Assembly: GCF_000335475.2 (NCBI RefSeq)
Contig: NZ_ANAH02000014.1
Location: forward strand, 186,001 to 250,000
DNA length: 64,000 nucleotides
Direction of reading: 5' to 3'
DNA from: Cystobacter fuscus DSM 2262
GTDB lineage: Bacteria > Myxococcota > Myxococcia > Myxococcales > Myxococcaceae
Below, one piece after another: positions 7,487-17,200 of the stretch. A program made the position numbers and the translations under genes. Numbering within the stretch: position 1 is the first letter of the stretch; each line of letters starts with the position of its first letter. The notes beneath the pieces were generated by a model. That model was not told where the DNA came from, searched no databases, and saw only the letters and a program-made list of their open reading frames with translations.

Positions 7487-10409
7487 GGGTCTTCCCCAAA
7501 TGCTTGCGAATGGTGTCGAGGAGCACCTCGCGATCCAAGGGTTTGGTGAGATAGGCGTCACAGCCGGCGGCGGAGGCCTTCTCCTGGTACTCGCGTCCGG
7601 CGTGGGCCGTCACGGCGATGACGGGGACGCTGGCCACGGCGGGCACCTGGCGCAGGCGCCGGGTGGCTTCCCAACCATCCACGCGGGGCAGGGACAGGTC
7701 CATGAGGATGAGGTCCGGCACCTCGCGCGTGGCGCGCTCCACGCCCATCTCCCCGTCCTCGGCCTCCAGCACCTCGAAGAGGCCGCCGAGGTAGCGGCGG
7801 ACGATGTCGCGGTTCTGCGGGTTGTCCTCCACGTAGAGGATGCGCGGCTGGCGGTTGGCGCGCTGGGCGCTCTGCTTGAGCAGCAGCCCCTTGGCCTGGC
7901 CGATGACGTCCTCCAGCGCGTGGCCGCCCTTCTGCACGAAGCCGGCGAAGCCGTCGCGCAGCACGGCCTGCTCCTCGGCGGTGAGCGACTTGCCGGTGAG
8001 CACCACCACGGGCACCTGGAGCTTGTCCGCGCGCATGCGGCGGATGACCTCGAAGCCGTCCAGGTTGGGCATCATCAAGTCGAGCACCACGAGCGTGGGC
8101 GGGGAGACGCGCGCCTTGAGCAGGGCGTCCTCGCCGTTGTGGGCCTCGTGGGTGGAGAAGCCCGCGCGGCGCAAGGAGCGGCTGACGAGCTCGCGCGTGG
8201 AGGCGTCGTCGTCCACCACGAGCACCTCGCCGGCGCCCGCGGCGCTGCCGATGCTGCGGCGCACCACCTCCACCAGGTGATCCGGCTCCACCGGCTTGAC
8301 GAGGTACTCGCACGCCCCGAGCGAGAAGCCCCGCGCGCGCTGCTCCTCCACGGAGATGATGATGACGGGGATGCGCGAGAGATCCGCCTCGCCCTTGAGC
8401 GTGGACAGCACGCTCCAGCCGTCCAGCCGCGGCAGGTGGATGTCCAGGACGATGGCCTGCGGGCGCAGCTCGCGCGCCTTGCGCAAGGCCTCCATGCCGT
8501 CCGAGGCCGTCACCACGGTGAAGCCCGAGGGCTCGAGCTGGCCGGCGACGAGCTGCTGCACGAGCACGTCGTCATCCACCACCAGCACGGTGCCCCCGCG
8601 CATCATGGGGGTCAGCACGGCGCCCACGTCCTCGGCGGCCACGGGCTTGTCCAGCTCGCGCGACTGGCCCAGGGACTCGCCCTCGAGCACGCCCGCCAGC
8701 CGCACCGTGAAGGTGGTGCCCCGGCCCAGCGTGCTCTCCACCTCCACGCCGCCGCCCAGTATCTTGCTCAGCTCGCGCACGATGGCGAGCCCCAGGCCCG
8801 TGCCGCCCACCTTGCGCGTGGTGGAGCCGTCCACCTGGCGGAACTTCTCGAAGATGAAGGGCAGCTGGTCCGGCGGGATGCCGATGCCCGTGTCCTCGAC
8901 GACGAAGACGGCCTCGTTGCCCTCGGCGCGCGCGGTGAGCGACACCTCGCCCGACTCGGTGAACTTGGCCGCGTTGGACAGGAGGTTGAGCAGTATCTGC
9001 CGCAGCTTGAGCGCGTCCGTGCGCACGTGGGCCACGTGCTCGTCGATGTCCGTGCGCAGCTCCACGTCCTTGCCCTTGAGGTACTCCTTCACCGTGGCCG
9101 TGCACTCCTCGGCCAGCTCCGCCAGGTCCACCCGCTCCACCACGACCTCGATACGGCCCGCTTCGATCTTCGACAGGTCGAGGATGTCGTTGATGAGCGC
9201 CAGCAGCGTCTGCGCGTTCTTCTTCACCACGTTGAGGTCGCGCCGGCCGTGGGCGGTGAGCCGGCTGCCCTCCTCGCGCATGAGCAGGTCGCAGTAGCCG
9301 ATGATGCCGTTGAGCGGCGTGCGGATTTCGTGGCTGAAGTTGGCGAGGAACTCGCTGCGCAGCCGGAAGGCGCTCTCCGCCTCGCGCGCCCGTTCCTCCT
9401 CGTTGCGCTTGGCGGCGGCGAGCTCCGTGGCCAGCCGGTCCAGGTCCTCGTTCTGCTGACGGATGAGCTCCATCTGCAGCGCGCGCTGCTGGTAGCTGGC
9501 GAGCGTGCGCGCGGACACGGCACGGCTCTTCTGGAGCTCCTCGAGGTTCTCGGCGAGGCGCCGGTTGGCCGCCTCCAGCTCCGCCTTGGAGCGGCGCAGG
9601 CTCTCCTCGGCGGCCTTGCGCTCGGTGATGTCCTCGGTGATGCCGAGCACGTAGCGCGCCCGGCCCGAGTCATCCAACAGGGGCAGCTTGCGCGTGGCGT
9701 AGACGCGATCCTGCCCGCCCGTGCGCGCCACCTCCTCGAAGGTCTTGAGCTTGCCCGTCTCGAGGATTTCCGTGTCGATGGTGACGAAGGAGTCGGCCTG
9801 CTCCTTGGGGAAGTAGTCGTGGTCGAGCTTGCCGAGCAACCACTCCTTGGTCACCCCGAAGGCGTCGGCGAAGGTGCGGTTGACCACGCGCAGCCGGCGA
9901 TCCTCGCCGTCCTTCACGAAGAGGACGAAGGGCAGGCTGTCCACGATGCGCTCGAGCAGCCAGCGCGAGTGTTCCTGCTCCTGCTCGGCCTGCTGGTGCT
10001 GGCGCCGCTCCTGGGCGCGCTGGAGCTCCCGGCGTACCACCGGCCCAATCAATCCCAGGCGGTCCATCTCCAGGTAGCTGCTGGCGCGCACCTGCTCCAG
10101 GGCCGACTGCATCTCCTCCTCGTCCCAGACCGCCCCGACGACGAGCAGCGGCAGCAGGGGATGGCTCTCCTGGATGAGCGGGGCGGCCTCGCGGAAGGTG
10201 AGCCCGGGCAGGCCCGGGCCACACACGGCCACGTCCCACTCGCGCTCCAGCGCCACCTTCAACGCCTCGGGGGTGGCGGGGTGCTCGGAGGAGACCTCGA
10301 GGTCCGAGCGCCGCAGGGCCTCGAGGATGCGGGCGCCCTCGGGCGCTCCCGCCAGCAGAAGCAACTTCAGTGTCCTGGTGTCCGACACGGCAGGGGGCGG
10401 AATGCTCAT
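7479..10409 (-). CDS. Hybrid sensor histidine kinase with PAS and three receivers
   Basis: The 976-residue cytoplasmic protein starts with a receiver-like region (about 14-128) and then a PAS domain (about 148-265, ending ITEDITERK). A coiled coil (about 266-345) precedes HisKA with the phospho-accepting histidine in FSHEIRTPLNG near 360. The HATPase_c domain (about 465-585) has its N box NLLSNAAKF and the GIGI and GGTGLGLA motifs. Three REC domains follow, at about 608-722, 733-848 and 858-974. The first and third have clear phospho-acceptor aspartates (IVLDIHLP, ILMDLSLP), and the second has VVLDLMMP. No membrane helix is seen, so the signal is intracellular or comes from the FIST protein encoded 3 bp upstream. 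A receiver gene overlaps its 3' end. Confidence 0.95.
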   Translation of the reverse strand: MSIPPPAVSDTRTLKLLLLAGAPEGARILEALRRSDLEVSSEHPATPEALKVALEREWDVAVCGPGLPGLTFREAAPLIQESHPLLPLLVVGAVWDEEEMQSALEQVRASSYLEMDRLGLIGPVVRRELQRAQERRQHQQAEQEQEHSRWLLERIVDSLPFVLFVKDGEDRRLRVVNRTFADAFGVTKEWLLGKLDHDYFPKEQADSFVTIDTEILETGKLKTFEEVARTGGQDRVYATRKLPLLDDSGRARYVLGITEDITERKAAEESLRRSKAELEAANRRLAENLEELQKSRAVSARTLASYQQRALQMELIRQQNEDLDRLATELAAAKRNEEERAREAESAFRLRSEFLANFSHEIRTPLNGIIGYCDLLMREEGSRLTAHGRRDLNVVKKNAQTLLALINDILDLSKIEAGRIEVVVERVDLAELAEECTATVKEYLKGKDVELRTDIDEHVAHVRTDALKLRQILLNLLSNAAKFTESGEVSLTARAEGNEAVFVVEDTGIGIPPDQLPFIFEKFRQVDGSTTRKVGGTGLGLAIVRELSKILGGGVEVESTLGRGTTFTVRLAGVLEGESLGQSRELDKPVAAEDVGAVLTPMMRGGTVLVVDDDVLVQQLVAGQLEPSGFTVVTASDGMEALRKARELRPQAIVLDIHLPRLDGWSVLSTLKGEADLSRIPVIIISVEEQRARGFSLGACEYLVKPVEPDHLVEVVRRSIGSAAGAGEVLVVDDDASTRELVSRSLRRAGFSTHEAHNGEDALLKARVSPPTLVVLDLMMPNLDGFEVIRRMRADKLQVPVVVLTGKSLTAEEQAVLRDGFAGFVQKGGHALEDVIGQAKGLLLKQSAQRANRQPRILYVEDNPQNRDIVRRYLGGLFEVLEAEDGEMGVERATREVPDLILMDLSLPRVDGWEATRRLRQVPAVASVPVIAVTAHAGREYQEKASAAGCDAYLTKPLDREVLLDTIRKHLGKTHG

Positions 10410-10412
10410 CCG

Positions 10413-11576
10413 TCAGTTTTCCCCGAACGCCAAGACCGTCAGCGTCGTGTTGATGTGAAACCCCGAGTAGAGCTCGAAGTGCACATTCATTCCAGCCGCT
10501 GTGGGAGCGTGACGCAAGGAGTCCGCGATGCCGCCGACCGCTCCGGTTGCCTGGGCGTACCACATGCGGCCGCTGCAATGGAAAAGCAGGGTGGCGCGGG
10601 GGTTGAGCACGCGGCGGGGCAGCTCTTCCTGGAAGAAGGCGCGCGTCATGCCGGCCAGGTCCCCGGCCTTCATCAGCTCCAGCTCGGTGCCTTCCTCCAG
10701 GAGGTTGGCGAAGAGGATGGAGTCGTCGGGCAGGACCTTCCAGGGGGCGCGGATGAAGTACTCACGGCCCACCTTGAGGGCGGTGGGGTGCGCGGCGAAG
10801 CCCCGGGGCTTGCCGAACTCCAGATCCTCCACCGACACGCCCAGCATCTCCGCGTAGCGCCGCGCGGCCGGCTTGCCGTCGATCTCCAGGGCGCGCGTGG
10901 CGCTGTCGTCCACGCGGGTGATGGTGAGGCGCTCGCCCAGCGGCTGGTACCAGTGGGAGCGCAGGGCGGCCCAGGGCGCGCTCGTCTTGAAGAGCGCCAC
11001 CAGCACGCTGTCCGTGGTCACCTCGCCGTCCACGTGGAGCTGGGCGGACTGGCTCTGGGGATCCGGATCGGAGTCGGCGGCGCCGCCGCCCACGAGCATC
11101 AGCGCCTGGTTCTTCTCGAGCAGGCCGAGCAGCAGCTCTTCCTTCTTGTAGCGAAAGCCGTCATCGATGACGAGGCCCACGTACCGGCGCGTATCGATGT
11201 CCGACTGGCGCACGCCCAGCTCCTGGGCGGCGCGCTTCATGGCCATGGCGCCCGCGCTCACCGCGTCCACGGACAGGCCGGTGCCCAGCCCCAGCCCCAC
11301 CTCGAAGTCCCCCGAGAGCGCGCCCATCACGACGCTGCCCGAGTGGATGCCGTGGTTGTCCAGCTCGCCCGCGGTGGTGGCGCCCACCAGGCGCGTGCCT
11401 GGGGGCAGCCGCTCGCGCACCGCGCGGTTGAGGGCGAGCTGATCCCGCTCGCGCGAGGCGAACAGGGTGACGAGCCGGGGGGTCTCGCCACCTTCGAGCT
11501 GCCGGATGAGATCCTCTGCCACGGCAACCGGTTCCACCAATGTGCTGCGCGCCGTCTGCATCTTCACTCGAGCCAA
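10413..11576 (-). CDS. FIST-domain sensor protein
   Basis: The 387-residue protein matches the FIST_N plus FIST_C arrangement. The N-terminal half includes LVGATTAGE, a hallmark of FIST_N, and the GFAAHP, FIRAP and LLFHCSGR segments fit FIST_C. FIST proteins are thought to be intracellular sensors of small ligands, possibly amino acids, and are often encoded beside histidine kinases or diguanylate cyclases. Here the stop codon is 3 bp before the hybrid kinase start, which suggests a sensor-kinase pair. The likely start is TTG 11576, with a GGGAGGT site 6 bp upstream; ATG 11561 is an alternative. The cysteine in HCSGR is conserved in the family. Confidence 0.88.
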   Translation of the reverse strand: MARVKMQTARSTLVEPVAVAEDLIRQLEGGETPRLVTLFASRERDQLALNRAVRERLPPGTRLVGATTAGELDNHGIHSGSVVMGALSGDFEVGLGLGTGLSVDAVSAGAMAMKRAAQELGVRQSDIDTRRYVGLVIDDGFRYKKEELLLGLLEKNQALMLVGGGAADSDPDPQSQSAQLHVDGEVTTDSVLVALFKTSAPWAALRSHWYQPLGERLTITRVDDSATRALEIDGKPAARRYAEMLGVSVEDLEFGKPRGFAAHPTALKVGREYFIRAPWKVLPDDSILFANLLEEGTELELMKAGDLAGMTRAFFQEELPRRVLNPRATLLFHCSGRMWYAQATGAVGGIADSLRHAPTAAGMNVHFELYSGFHINTTLTVLAFGEN

Positions 11577-11612
11577 CCAGGACCTCCCGCGGGGGCAGTA
11601 GGGCAGTGCGGC

Positions 11613-13421
11613 CTACAGGTTACTGCCTGGGTGGGTTTTGTGACAGCTATCCGTGCATTGCTGGAAGGACTCGCGGCCGCCGCCCACGTACATGCTCTCG
11701 ATGGGACCGAACTGTTGCACGTGCGTGTCCGGGTAGCTCTTGTGACAGGACAGACACGCGGCCTTGCTCGTGCGCTGGATGCCCTCGGCCTTCAGGTGGC
11801 ACTTGTCGCACTGCTGCAGGGGCGAGTCGTAGCGGCCCGAGCGCGAGTGGATGAAGTGGGTGCGCACGGCGATGGGGCCCTCCAGCTCGAAGCCCAGCGG
11901 GGCATGGCAGGCGTTGCAGCCGGCGCGGTTGTCATTGGCGTGCAGCACCTTGACCAGCTCGCCGCCCTCGCTGTGGCAGCTGTTGCACGGGCCGGTGGTG
12001 AGGTTGGGCTGGGTGGGCTGCGCGGACTCCACCTGGATGTTGATCGTCTTGCTGAAGGGGATGTCCTCGCCCAGGTAGACGCGGCGGCCCTTCACCGTCA
12101 CCAGGTAGGTGCCGGGCTCGGCGTTGGCGGGCAGGGTGTACGTCCAGGTGTCGCTCACGGGCGCGTCCCAGCCGCCCTTGTCCGGGAAGAAGGCGCCGCC
12201 GAACAAGTCGTTGGCGGGCGGGAAGGTCTGGAACTGCGCGAACACGCCGTCGCGCTCGAGCGTGCCCACCGTCTGCACGTCGTCGGCGCCGAAGAAGGCG
12301 TCCAGGTCCACGATGCTGCGGATGGGTTGGATCTTCTGCGCGGGGCCGATGATCTGCGTCATCAGCATGCGCTCGCGGTGCTTGCGCAGGTAATAGGTGG
12401 TGGTGGGCTCGAAGAAGGCCCGGTAGTACTGCAGGCCGGAGTCGACCTGGCCCGAGGAGTACTCCTTGTAGGTGGGCAGGCTGCCCTGGGGGTGCAGGCG
12501 CTTGCCGGCCCCATCGCGCAGGGTGAGCTGGAAGGTGATGCTCGCGCCGGCCGCGTAGGTGCCATTGGCGCGCGGCGGGGTGAGGGCCTTGATGTCCACC
12601 GAGGCGCCGTAGGCGTAGGCGGGCTTGTCCTCCTGCTCGATGGGGATGGTGTAGTAGTCCACGCCGGCGCGCATCGTCCAGAACAGGCGCAGGGCGCGGG
12701 TGTTGCGCGTGAGCGTGAAGGGCGTGGCGCCGGTGCGCGCGTTGCGCACCTCGACGAGGGCCTCCTCGGTGAAGTTGCGCGCGGTGGAGCAGTCACTCAC
12801 GCTCTTGCAGTCGGCGGTGGTCTGCACCGCGCGCAGTCGGCGGATGAAGAAGTCGTCGGTGGGCTGGCGGCGATCCCCCCGGCCGATGTTGAGCAGGATG
12901 GGGCGGCCGGTGGGGCGGCCCCACCCATCCACGGGCAGCACCGTGAAGACGCTCGTCTGCTCCATCCACTGCGCCTGCCGGTAGAAGCGGCGCCGGGTGT
13001 AGGTGCCGTCCGCGTTGGGCAGGATGATGGGCTCCTCGTCCGCCTGCTTGAGTCCCTGCCAGGGCAGTTGTGCGAAACGGCCCGTCCGGCGCAGCCCGTC
13101 CACGCCCTCGTCCCGGGTGGACTTCACCACCTCGCGCACGTCGATCTGGTTGATGAAGAAGCTCTGCCCGGCCTTCACCCGCAGCGGCTGGACCTTGCCG
13201 GGAGGCAGGCCCTCGTAGCCCACCTCGAGCGCCAGGGGGATGGGCTTGGAGCCCCCACGCGCCACCTCCCGCGCGTCCTCCCCGGTCTTCCCCGCGGAAG
13301 TCACCTCGGAGGCCGCCGCCGGTCGCGCGAAGCCCGCCCCCCAGAGGAACGCCACCAGCCCCATGCCGCGCAAAAGGACAGACGCGTGCGACGGCACGCC
13401 CAGTGCTATCTGACCGCTCAT
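11613..13421 (-). CDS. Exported multiheme cytochrome c
   Basis: The 602-residue precursor has an N-terminal signal peptide (hydrophobic segment followed by PAAASE near residue 38). A long beta-rich region follows without heme sites, and a C-terminal heme cluster begins near residue 480. Four standard heme sites are visible: CNSCH, CNACH, CDKCH and CLSCH. A fifth, CTDSCH near the C terminus, has three residues between the cysteines. Several free histidines could be distal ligands. It is probably a periplasmic or outer-surface electron carrier; the partner is unknown. Start ATG 13421 follows AGAGGG. A good sigma70-type promoter lies about 150 bp upstream. No cytochrome maturation genes adjoin it. 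Confidence 0.88.
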   Translation of the reverse strand: MSGQIALGVPSHASVLLRGMGLVAFLWGAGFARPAAASEVTSAGKTGEDAREVARGGSKPIPLALEVGYEGLPPGKVQPLRVKAGQSFFINQIDVREVVKSTRDEGVDGLRRTGRFAQLPWQGLKQADEEPIILPNADGTYTRRRFYRQAQWMEQTSVFTVLPVDGWGRPTGRPILLNIGRGDRRQPTDDFFIRRLRAVQTTADCKSVSDCSTARNFTEEALVEVRNARTGATPFTLTRNTRALRLFWTMRAGVDYYTIPIEQEDKPAYAYGASVDIKALTPPRANGTYAAGASITFQLTLRDGAGKRLHPQGSLPTYKEYSSGQVDSGLQYYRAFFEPTTTYYLRKHRERMLMTQIIGPAQKIQPIRSIVDLDAFFGADDVQTVGTLERDGVFAQFQTFPPANDLFGGAFFPDKGGWDAPVSDTWTYTLPANAEPGTYLVTVKGRRVYLGEDIPFSKTINIQVESAQPTQPNLTTGPCNSCHSEGGELVKVLHANDNRAGCNACHAPLGFELEGPIAVRTHFIHSRSGRYDSPLQQCDKCHLKAEGIQRTSKAACLSCHKSYPDTHVQQFGPIESMYVGGGRESFQQCTDSCHKTHPGSNL

Positions 13422-13574
13422 GGCGGACCCTCTTTTCCCAGTAGGGGTGGCGGGGGCCACCCGTCCAGCCTTGGTTCTCGCGCAGACCCTCGCCCGTCCC
13501 CACCCAGCCCAGCGCCCCACGAAATCCCGTTCATTTCCCTATTTCCGGGAACACGAAGATTCGCGTCTGAACAG

Positions 13575-13603
13575 ATTAGAGCGGTTTTCCCTTGGGATTT
13601 CAA
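13575..13603 (-). promoter_or_regulatory. Sigma70-type promoter of the cytochrome gene
   Basis: Read on the minus strand, the -35 element TTGAAA (13598-13603) and -10 element TCTAAT (13575-13580) are 17 bp apart, each matching the consensus at five of six positions. Transcription would begin near 13568 and leave a leader of roughly 147 nt before the cytochrome start. The AT-rich composition stands out from the surrounding DNA. Confidence 0.65.
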
Positions 13604-13615
13604 CTTCTAAGGGAA
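13587..13615. promoter_or_regulatory. Inverted repeat overlapping the cytochrome promoter
   Basis: TTCCCTT (13587-13593) and AAGGGAA (13609-13615) form a perfect 7-bp inverted repeat with a 15-bp spacer. One arm lies between the -35 and -10 elements and the other just upstream of -35. The placement suits an operator; it could also be a hairpin downstream of the gene ending at 13636. Confidence 0.4.
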
Positions 13616-13635
13616 TTATTCACAGTGCTGAAAAG

Positions 13636-14019
13636 TCATTTTTCTGACCTGGCATCGAGCCAGGGGGCGAGCGCTCGGCGGGTCGGTCCGGACAGGAGGG
13701 CCTCCCGGTTCATGCGCTCCAACTCCAGGTAGAGCTGCTCGGTGGACAGCCGCGAGAGATCCACCCGCACGGGGACGGGCTGCAGGGGGGGTGGGGGAGG
13801 GAGCGGGGGACGCAGCTTCCAGCCCAGGCCGTAGCCGAGGAGGAATCCCGCCCCGCTCAACAGGCCCGCGAGTACTCCGAGCGCGGTGGGGGGCAGGCTG
13901 TCCAGGGGCGGGAGGTCCGGCCACCCGGCGGCGAGTCCCAAGGCGGCGAGGGTGGTGGGAACGAGCGCGAGCAGGCCCACGCCCGCGAACAGCGGGCGGC
14001 TTGAGTGACGCGGCGGCAT
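13636..14019 (-). CDS. Small two-helix membrane protein, unknown role
   Basis: The 127-residue protein has two predicted transmembrane helices (about 9-32 and 45-66), a proline run near 70-80 and a cytoplasmic helical tail rich in charged residues. I do not recognise a family. The ATG at 14019 follows GGGGAGACC. It lies upstream of the cytochrome gene on the same strand, but about 200 bp and an independent promoter separate them. The long downstream frame in another phase (to 13616) appears to be a shadow. Confidence 0.65.
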   Translation of the reverse strand: MPPRHSSRPLFAGVGLLALVPTTLAALGLAAGWPDLPPLDSLPPTALGVLAGLLSGAGFLLGYGLGWKLRPPLPPPPPLQPVPVRVDLSRLSTEQLYLELERMNREALLSGPTRRALAPWLDARSEK

Positions 14020-14121
14020 GGGTTGGTCTCCCCCTCAGCGTCTCCCGAGGGTGGAGTCGCTGGTTCTTTCCAACTTGGTCGTGCGTACTCGGCCAGGAAA
14101 TCACCCTCGTGGGATGGCGCG

Positions 14122-14139
14122 CTGTCCGTTAAAGGACAG
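14122..14139. promoter_or_regulatory. Inverted repeat in a divergent intergenic region
   Basis: CTGTCC (14122-14127) and GGACAG (14134-14139) are perfect complements around GTTAAA. The element lies in the 250-bp gap between the divergent membrane-protein and helicase genes, so it could be an operator for either. A pyrimidine-rich run of CTT repeats follows at about 14222-14248. Confidence 0.35.
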
Positions 14140-14269
14140 GGTTCGTGCGCTCCGGGTCCGCGCCGGAAGCTCCCTCGGGGGCTCCAGAGAATGGCCCGGA
14201 GGGTGTCGGGGGGTTATGAGCCACCCCTTCTTCTTCTGCTTCTTCTGACGTGAGGGTCTGTTTCCGACC

Positions 14270-17200
14270 ATGTCCTTCGTTTCAGGCAACAAGGTCCGCT
14301 ACCTCCCCCAGCCCGAGTGGGGCGTGGGGCATCTCCTCGAATTGCAGGACGAGGGCGCCAAGGCGCTCGTCCTCTTCCCCGCCCGGGAGGGCGAGCCGGT
14401 GCTGGTGTCCACCAAGGGCGGGGCCCTGGTGTCCTATCGCCTGACCCAGGGCGAGCCGGTGAAGACGGCCCGGGGCCGGCGCGCCACCGTGGTGGGCGAG
14501 GAGGAGGGCGGCCGGGGCCTGCGCCGCTACGTCATCCGCTACGCCGACACGGGCGAGGAGGACGAATTGCCCGAGTCCGAGGTGCACGCGCTCGCCCCGC
14601 GCTCGGACGTGCTGTCCACGCTGCGCGAGGGCCGGGTGGGCGAGGCGCGGGCCTTCATGCTGCGCAAGCAGGCGCTGCGGCTGGACGACGAGCGGCGGTG
14701 TGACGCGCTCGGCGCGCTGCTGGCCAGCCGGGTGATGGTGAAGCCGCACCAGGTGGGCGTGGTGCAGCGCGTGCTCAGCGCGCGTCGGCCCCGCTTCGTG
14801 CTCGCCGACGAGGTGGGCCTGGGCAAGACGATCGAAGCGGGCATGGTGTTCAGCGCCCTGCGGCTGTCGGGGCTGGCGCGGCGCGTGCTGGTGGTGGCCC
14901 CCAGCCACCTCACCGTGCAGTGGCTGGTGGAGTTGTTCCACAAGTTCAACCAGCTCTTCACGTTCATGGACTCGGACCGGTACGCGAGCTCGCTCAAGGA
15001 GCAGCCCCAGGTGTCCCCGTGGGCGCGCTTCCCCCTGGTGGTGACGAGCCTGGAGATGCTCGCCCGGAGCGAGGAGCACCGGCGCGCCGTGGCGGACGAG
15101 GACGCGTTCTGGGACCTGGTCATCATCGACGAGGCGCACCACCTCAAGGGCGAGAAGGCCTTCGCGGCCGCCGAGGGCCTGGCGGCCAACAGCTGGGGCC
15201 TGCTGCTGCTCACGGCCACGCCCATGCAGTTGGATCCCGCCGAGTACCATGGGCTGCTCACGCTCATCGACGCGGCGACGGCGCCCACGGTGGCGGGCTT
15301 CGAGCAGCGGCTGGCGCGGCAGGAGGAGCTGAGCGCGGCGGTGCGCGGGCTGCTCGAGGGCCAGGACGCCAAGGGCGCGGTGAAGGCCCTGGCGGCGCGC
15401 TTCCCGGACGACTCGCGGCTCACGGCGCTGAAGGACCGGGACGCGCTCCTGCAGCACCTGGCGGAGACGTACAGCCTGTCGGACCGGCTGGTGCGCAACC
15501 GGCGCGCGGTGGTGGGCGGCTTCTCCACGCGCCGGCTGCACCGTCACCCGGTGAAGCTGTCCGCCGAGGAGCTGCGCACGCGCGACGCCGCGCTGGCCGC
15601 GCTCGCCTCGTCCACCCTGCGCGGGGCACCCCTGGGCAACCTGTTGCGCCGCCTGGAGTCGAGCCCCGCGGCCTTCGCCGAGGCGCTTCAGGGCAACAAG
15701 GCCCTGGCGAGCGTGGCGGGCTCGCTCAAGCTGCCCGCGCGCGACGCGAAGTTCAGCGCCTTCCAGGAGGTGCTGCGCGGCATCTGGAGCGCGGAGCCCC
15801 GGGCCAAGGTGCTCGTGTTCACCGAGAGCCGTGACACGCTCGAGTCGCTGCGCACGGAGCTGGGCCGCGAGGGCACCGAGGCGCTCGCCTACCATGGGGA
15901 TCTGCCCCTGGTGGAGCGGGACAGGCAGGTGGCGCGCTTCCGCGATCCCGAGGGCCCGCTGGTGCTCCTGTGCACCGAGGTGGGCGGCGAGGGCCGCAAC
16001 TTCCAGTTCGCGCACCACCTGGTGCACTACGACTTGCCGTGGAGTCCGGCGACGGTGGAGCAGCGCATCGGGCGCTTGGATCGCATCGGGCAGAACCACC
16101 CGGTGGAGATCCACGTCTTCGATTCCGCGGGCACGCTGGCCGCGGACGTGTTGATGCTGCTGGCGGACGCGGTGGGCGTCTTCGGCGAGACGGTGGGCGG
16201 CCTGGACGCGGTGCTGGAGGAGGTGGAGCCGCGGCTGGCCGAGCTGGCGCTGCTGCCGCGCGAGTCGCGCATGGCGTACGCCTCGGAGCTCAAGGCGAAG
16301 GTGGAGGCGGCGCGGGCGCAGGTGAAGCGCGCGTATGATCCATTGCTGGACATCCGCTCGTTCGACAAGGACGCGGTGGCGCGGCTGGTGAAGCGGGCGC
16401 AGGAGCGCATGGGGCTGGAGGAGGAGGACGAGGAGGAGGACGCGCCGAGCCTGGAGGAGGGGCTGTGGAGCGTGGCGAGGGATTTGGACGAGCGGTTGGA
16501 GGAGTCGGTGACGGAGCTGGCGCGCCGGGTGGGCATCGGCGTGGACACGGACGAGCAGGTGGATGCCTTCCAGTGCGCGTTCCAGTTCGGCCACGCGCTC
16601 AAGGTGGAGGGCCTGCCGGGCATCGACATCAACGAGGACCGCACGGTGCTGGGCACCTTCTGGCGCGACACGGCGGTGGAGGCCGAGGAGCTGGAGTACT
16701 ACGCCACGGGCCACCCCATCGTGGAGTCGCTGTTCGGCTTCCTGCGGGACGGGCCGTACGGGCGCAGCGCGGCGCGGTTCATCGAGAAGCGCGGGCCGCT
16801 CAAGGCGCGGGGCGTGGAGCTGCTCTACCACGTGCAGCTGCCCGAGCCCGAGGACACCTCGCCGGGCGCGCGGGTGCCGAGCCGTCAGCTCGCGCGCTTC
16901 CTCGAGCGCACGCTGGTGCACGTGGCGGTGGTGGAGGGCGCCTCGGGTCCCAAGGCGGACACGGGGGTGCTGAGCGCGCTGGAGGCGGAGGGCAAGTCGC
17001 TCAAGGGGGACGAGGTGGCGCGGGCCTTCCCGGGCTTCGCGGCCTTCGTGGACGCGGGCGTGCCGGTGGCGCTCAAGGCCGCCGAGGCGGACCTGGGCAA
17101 GCTCCAGGCGCGCGCGCGCAAGGCCGTGGAGGCCGAGCGTGACGCGGCGCTCGCGCGCATGAAGCTGTCGCTCACGCACCAGGGCCTGGAGGAGAAGGCG

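Noticed and set aside
7467-13610. 2047-codon plus-strand frame opposite the hybrid kinase, FIST and cytochrome genes
   Set aside because: The opposite-strand genes have strong domain evidence; this frame has repetitive composition and no recognisable motif.
14005-14253. Small plus-strand frames between the membrane-protein and helicase genes
   Set aside because: They lack ribosome-binding sites and cross the divergent control region with its CTT-rich run.
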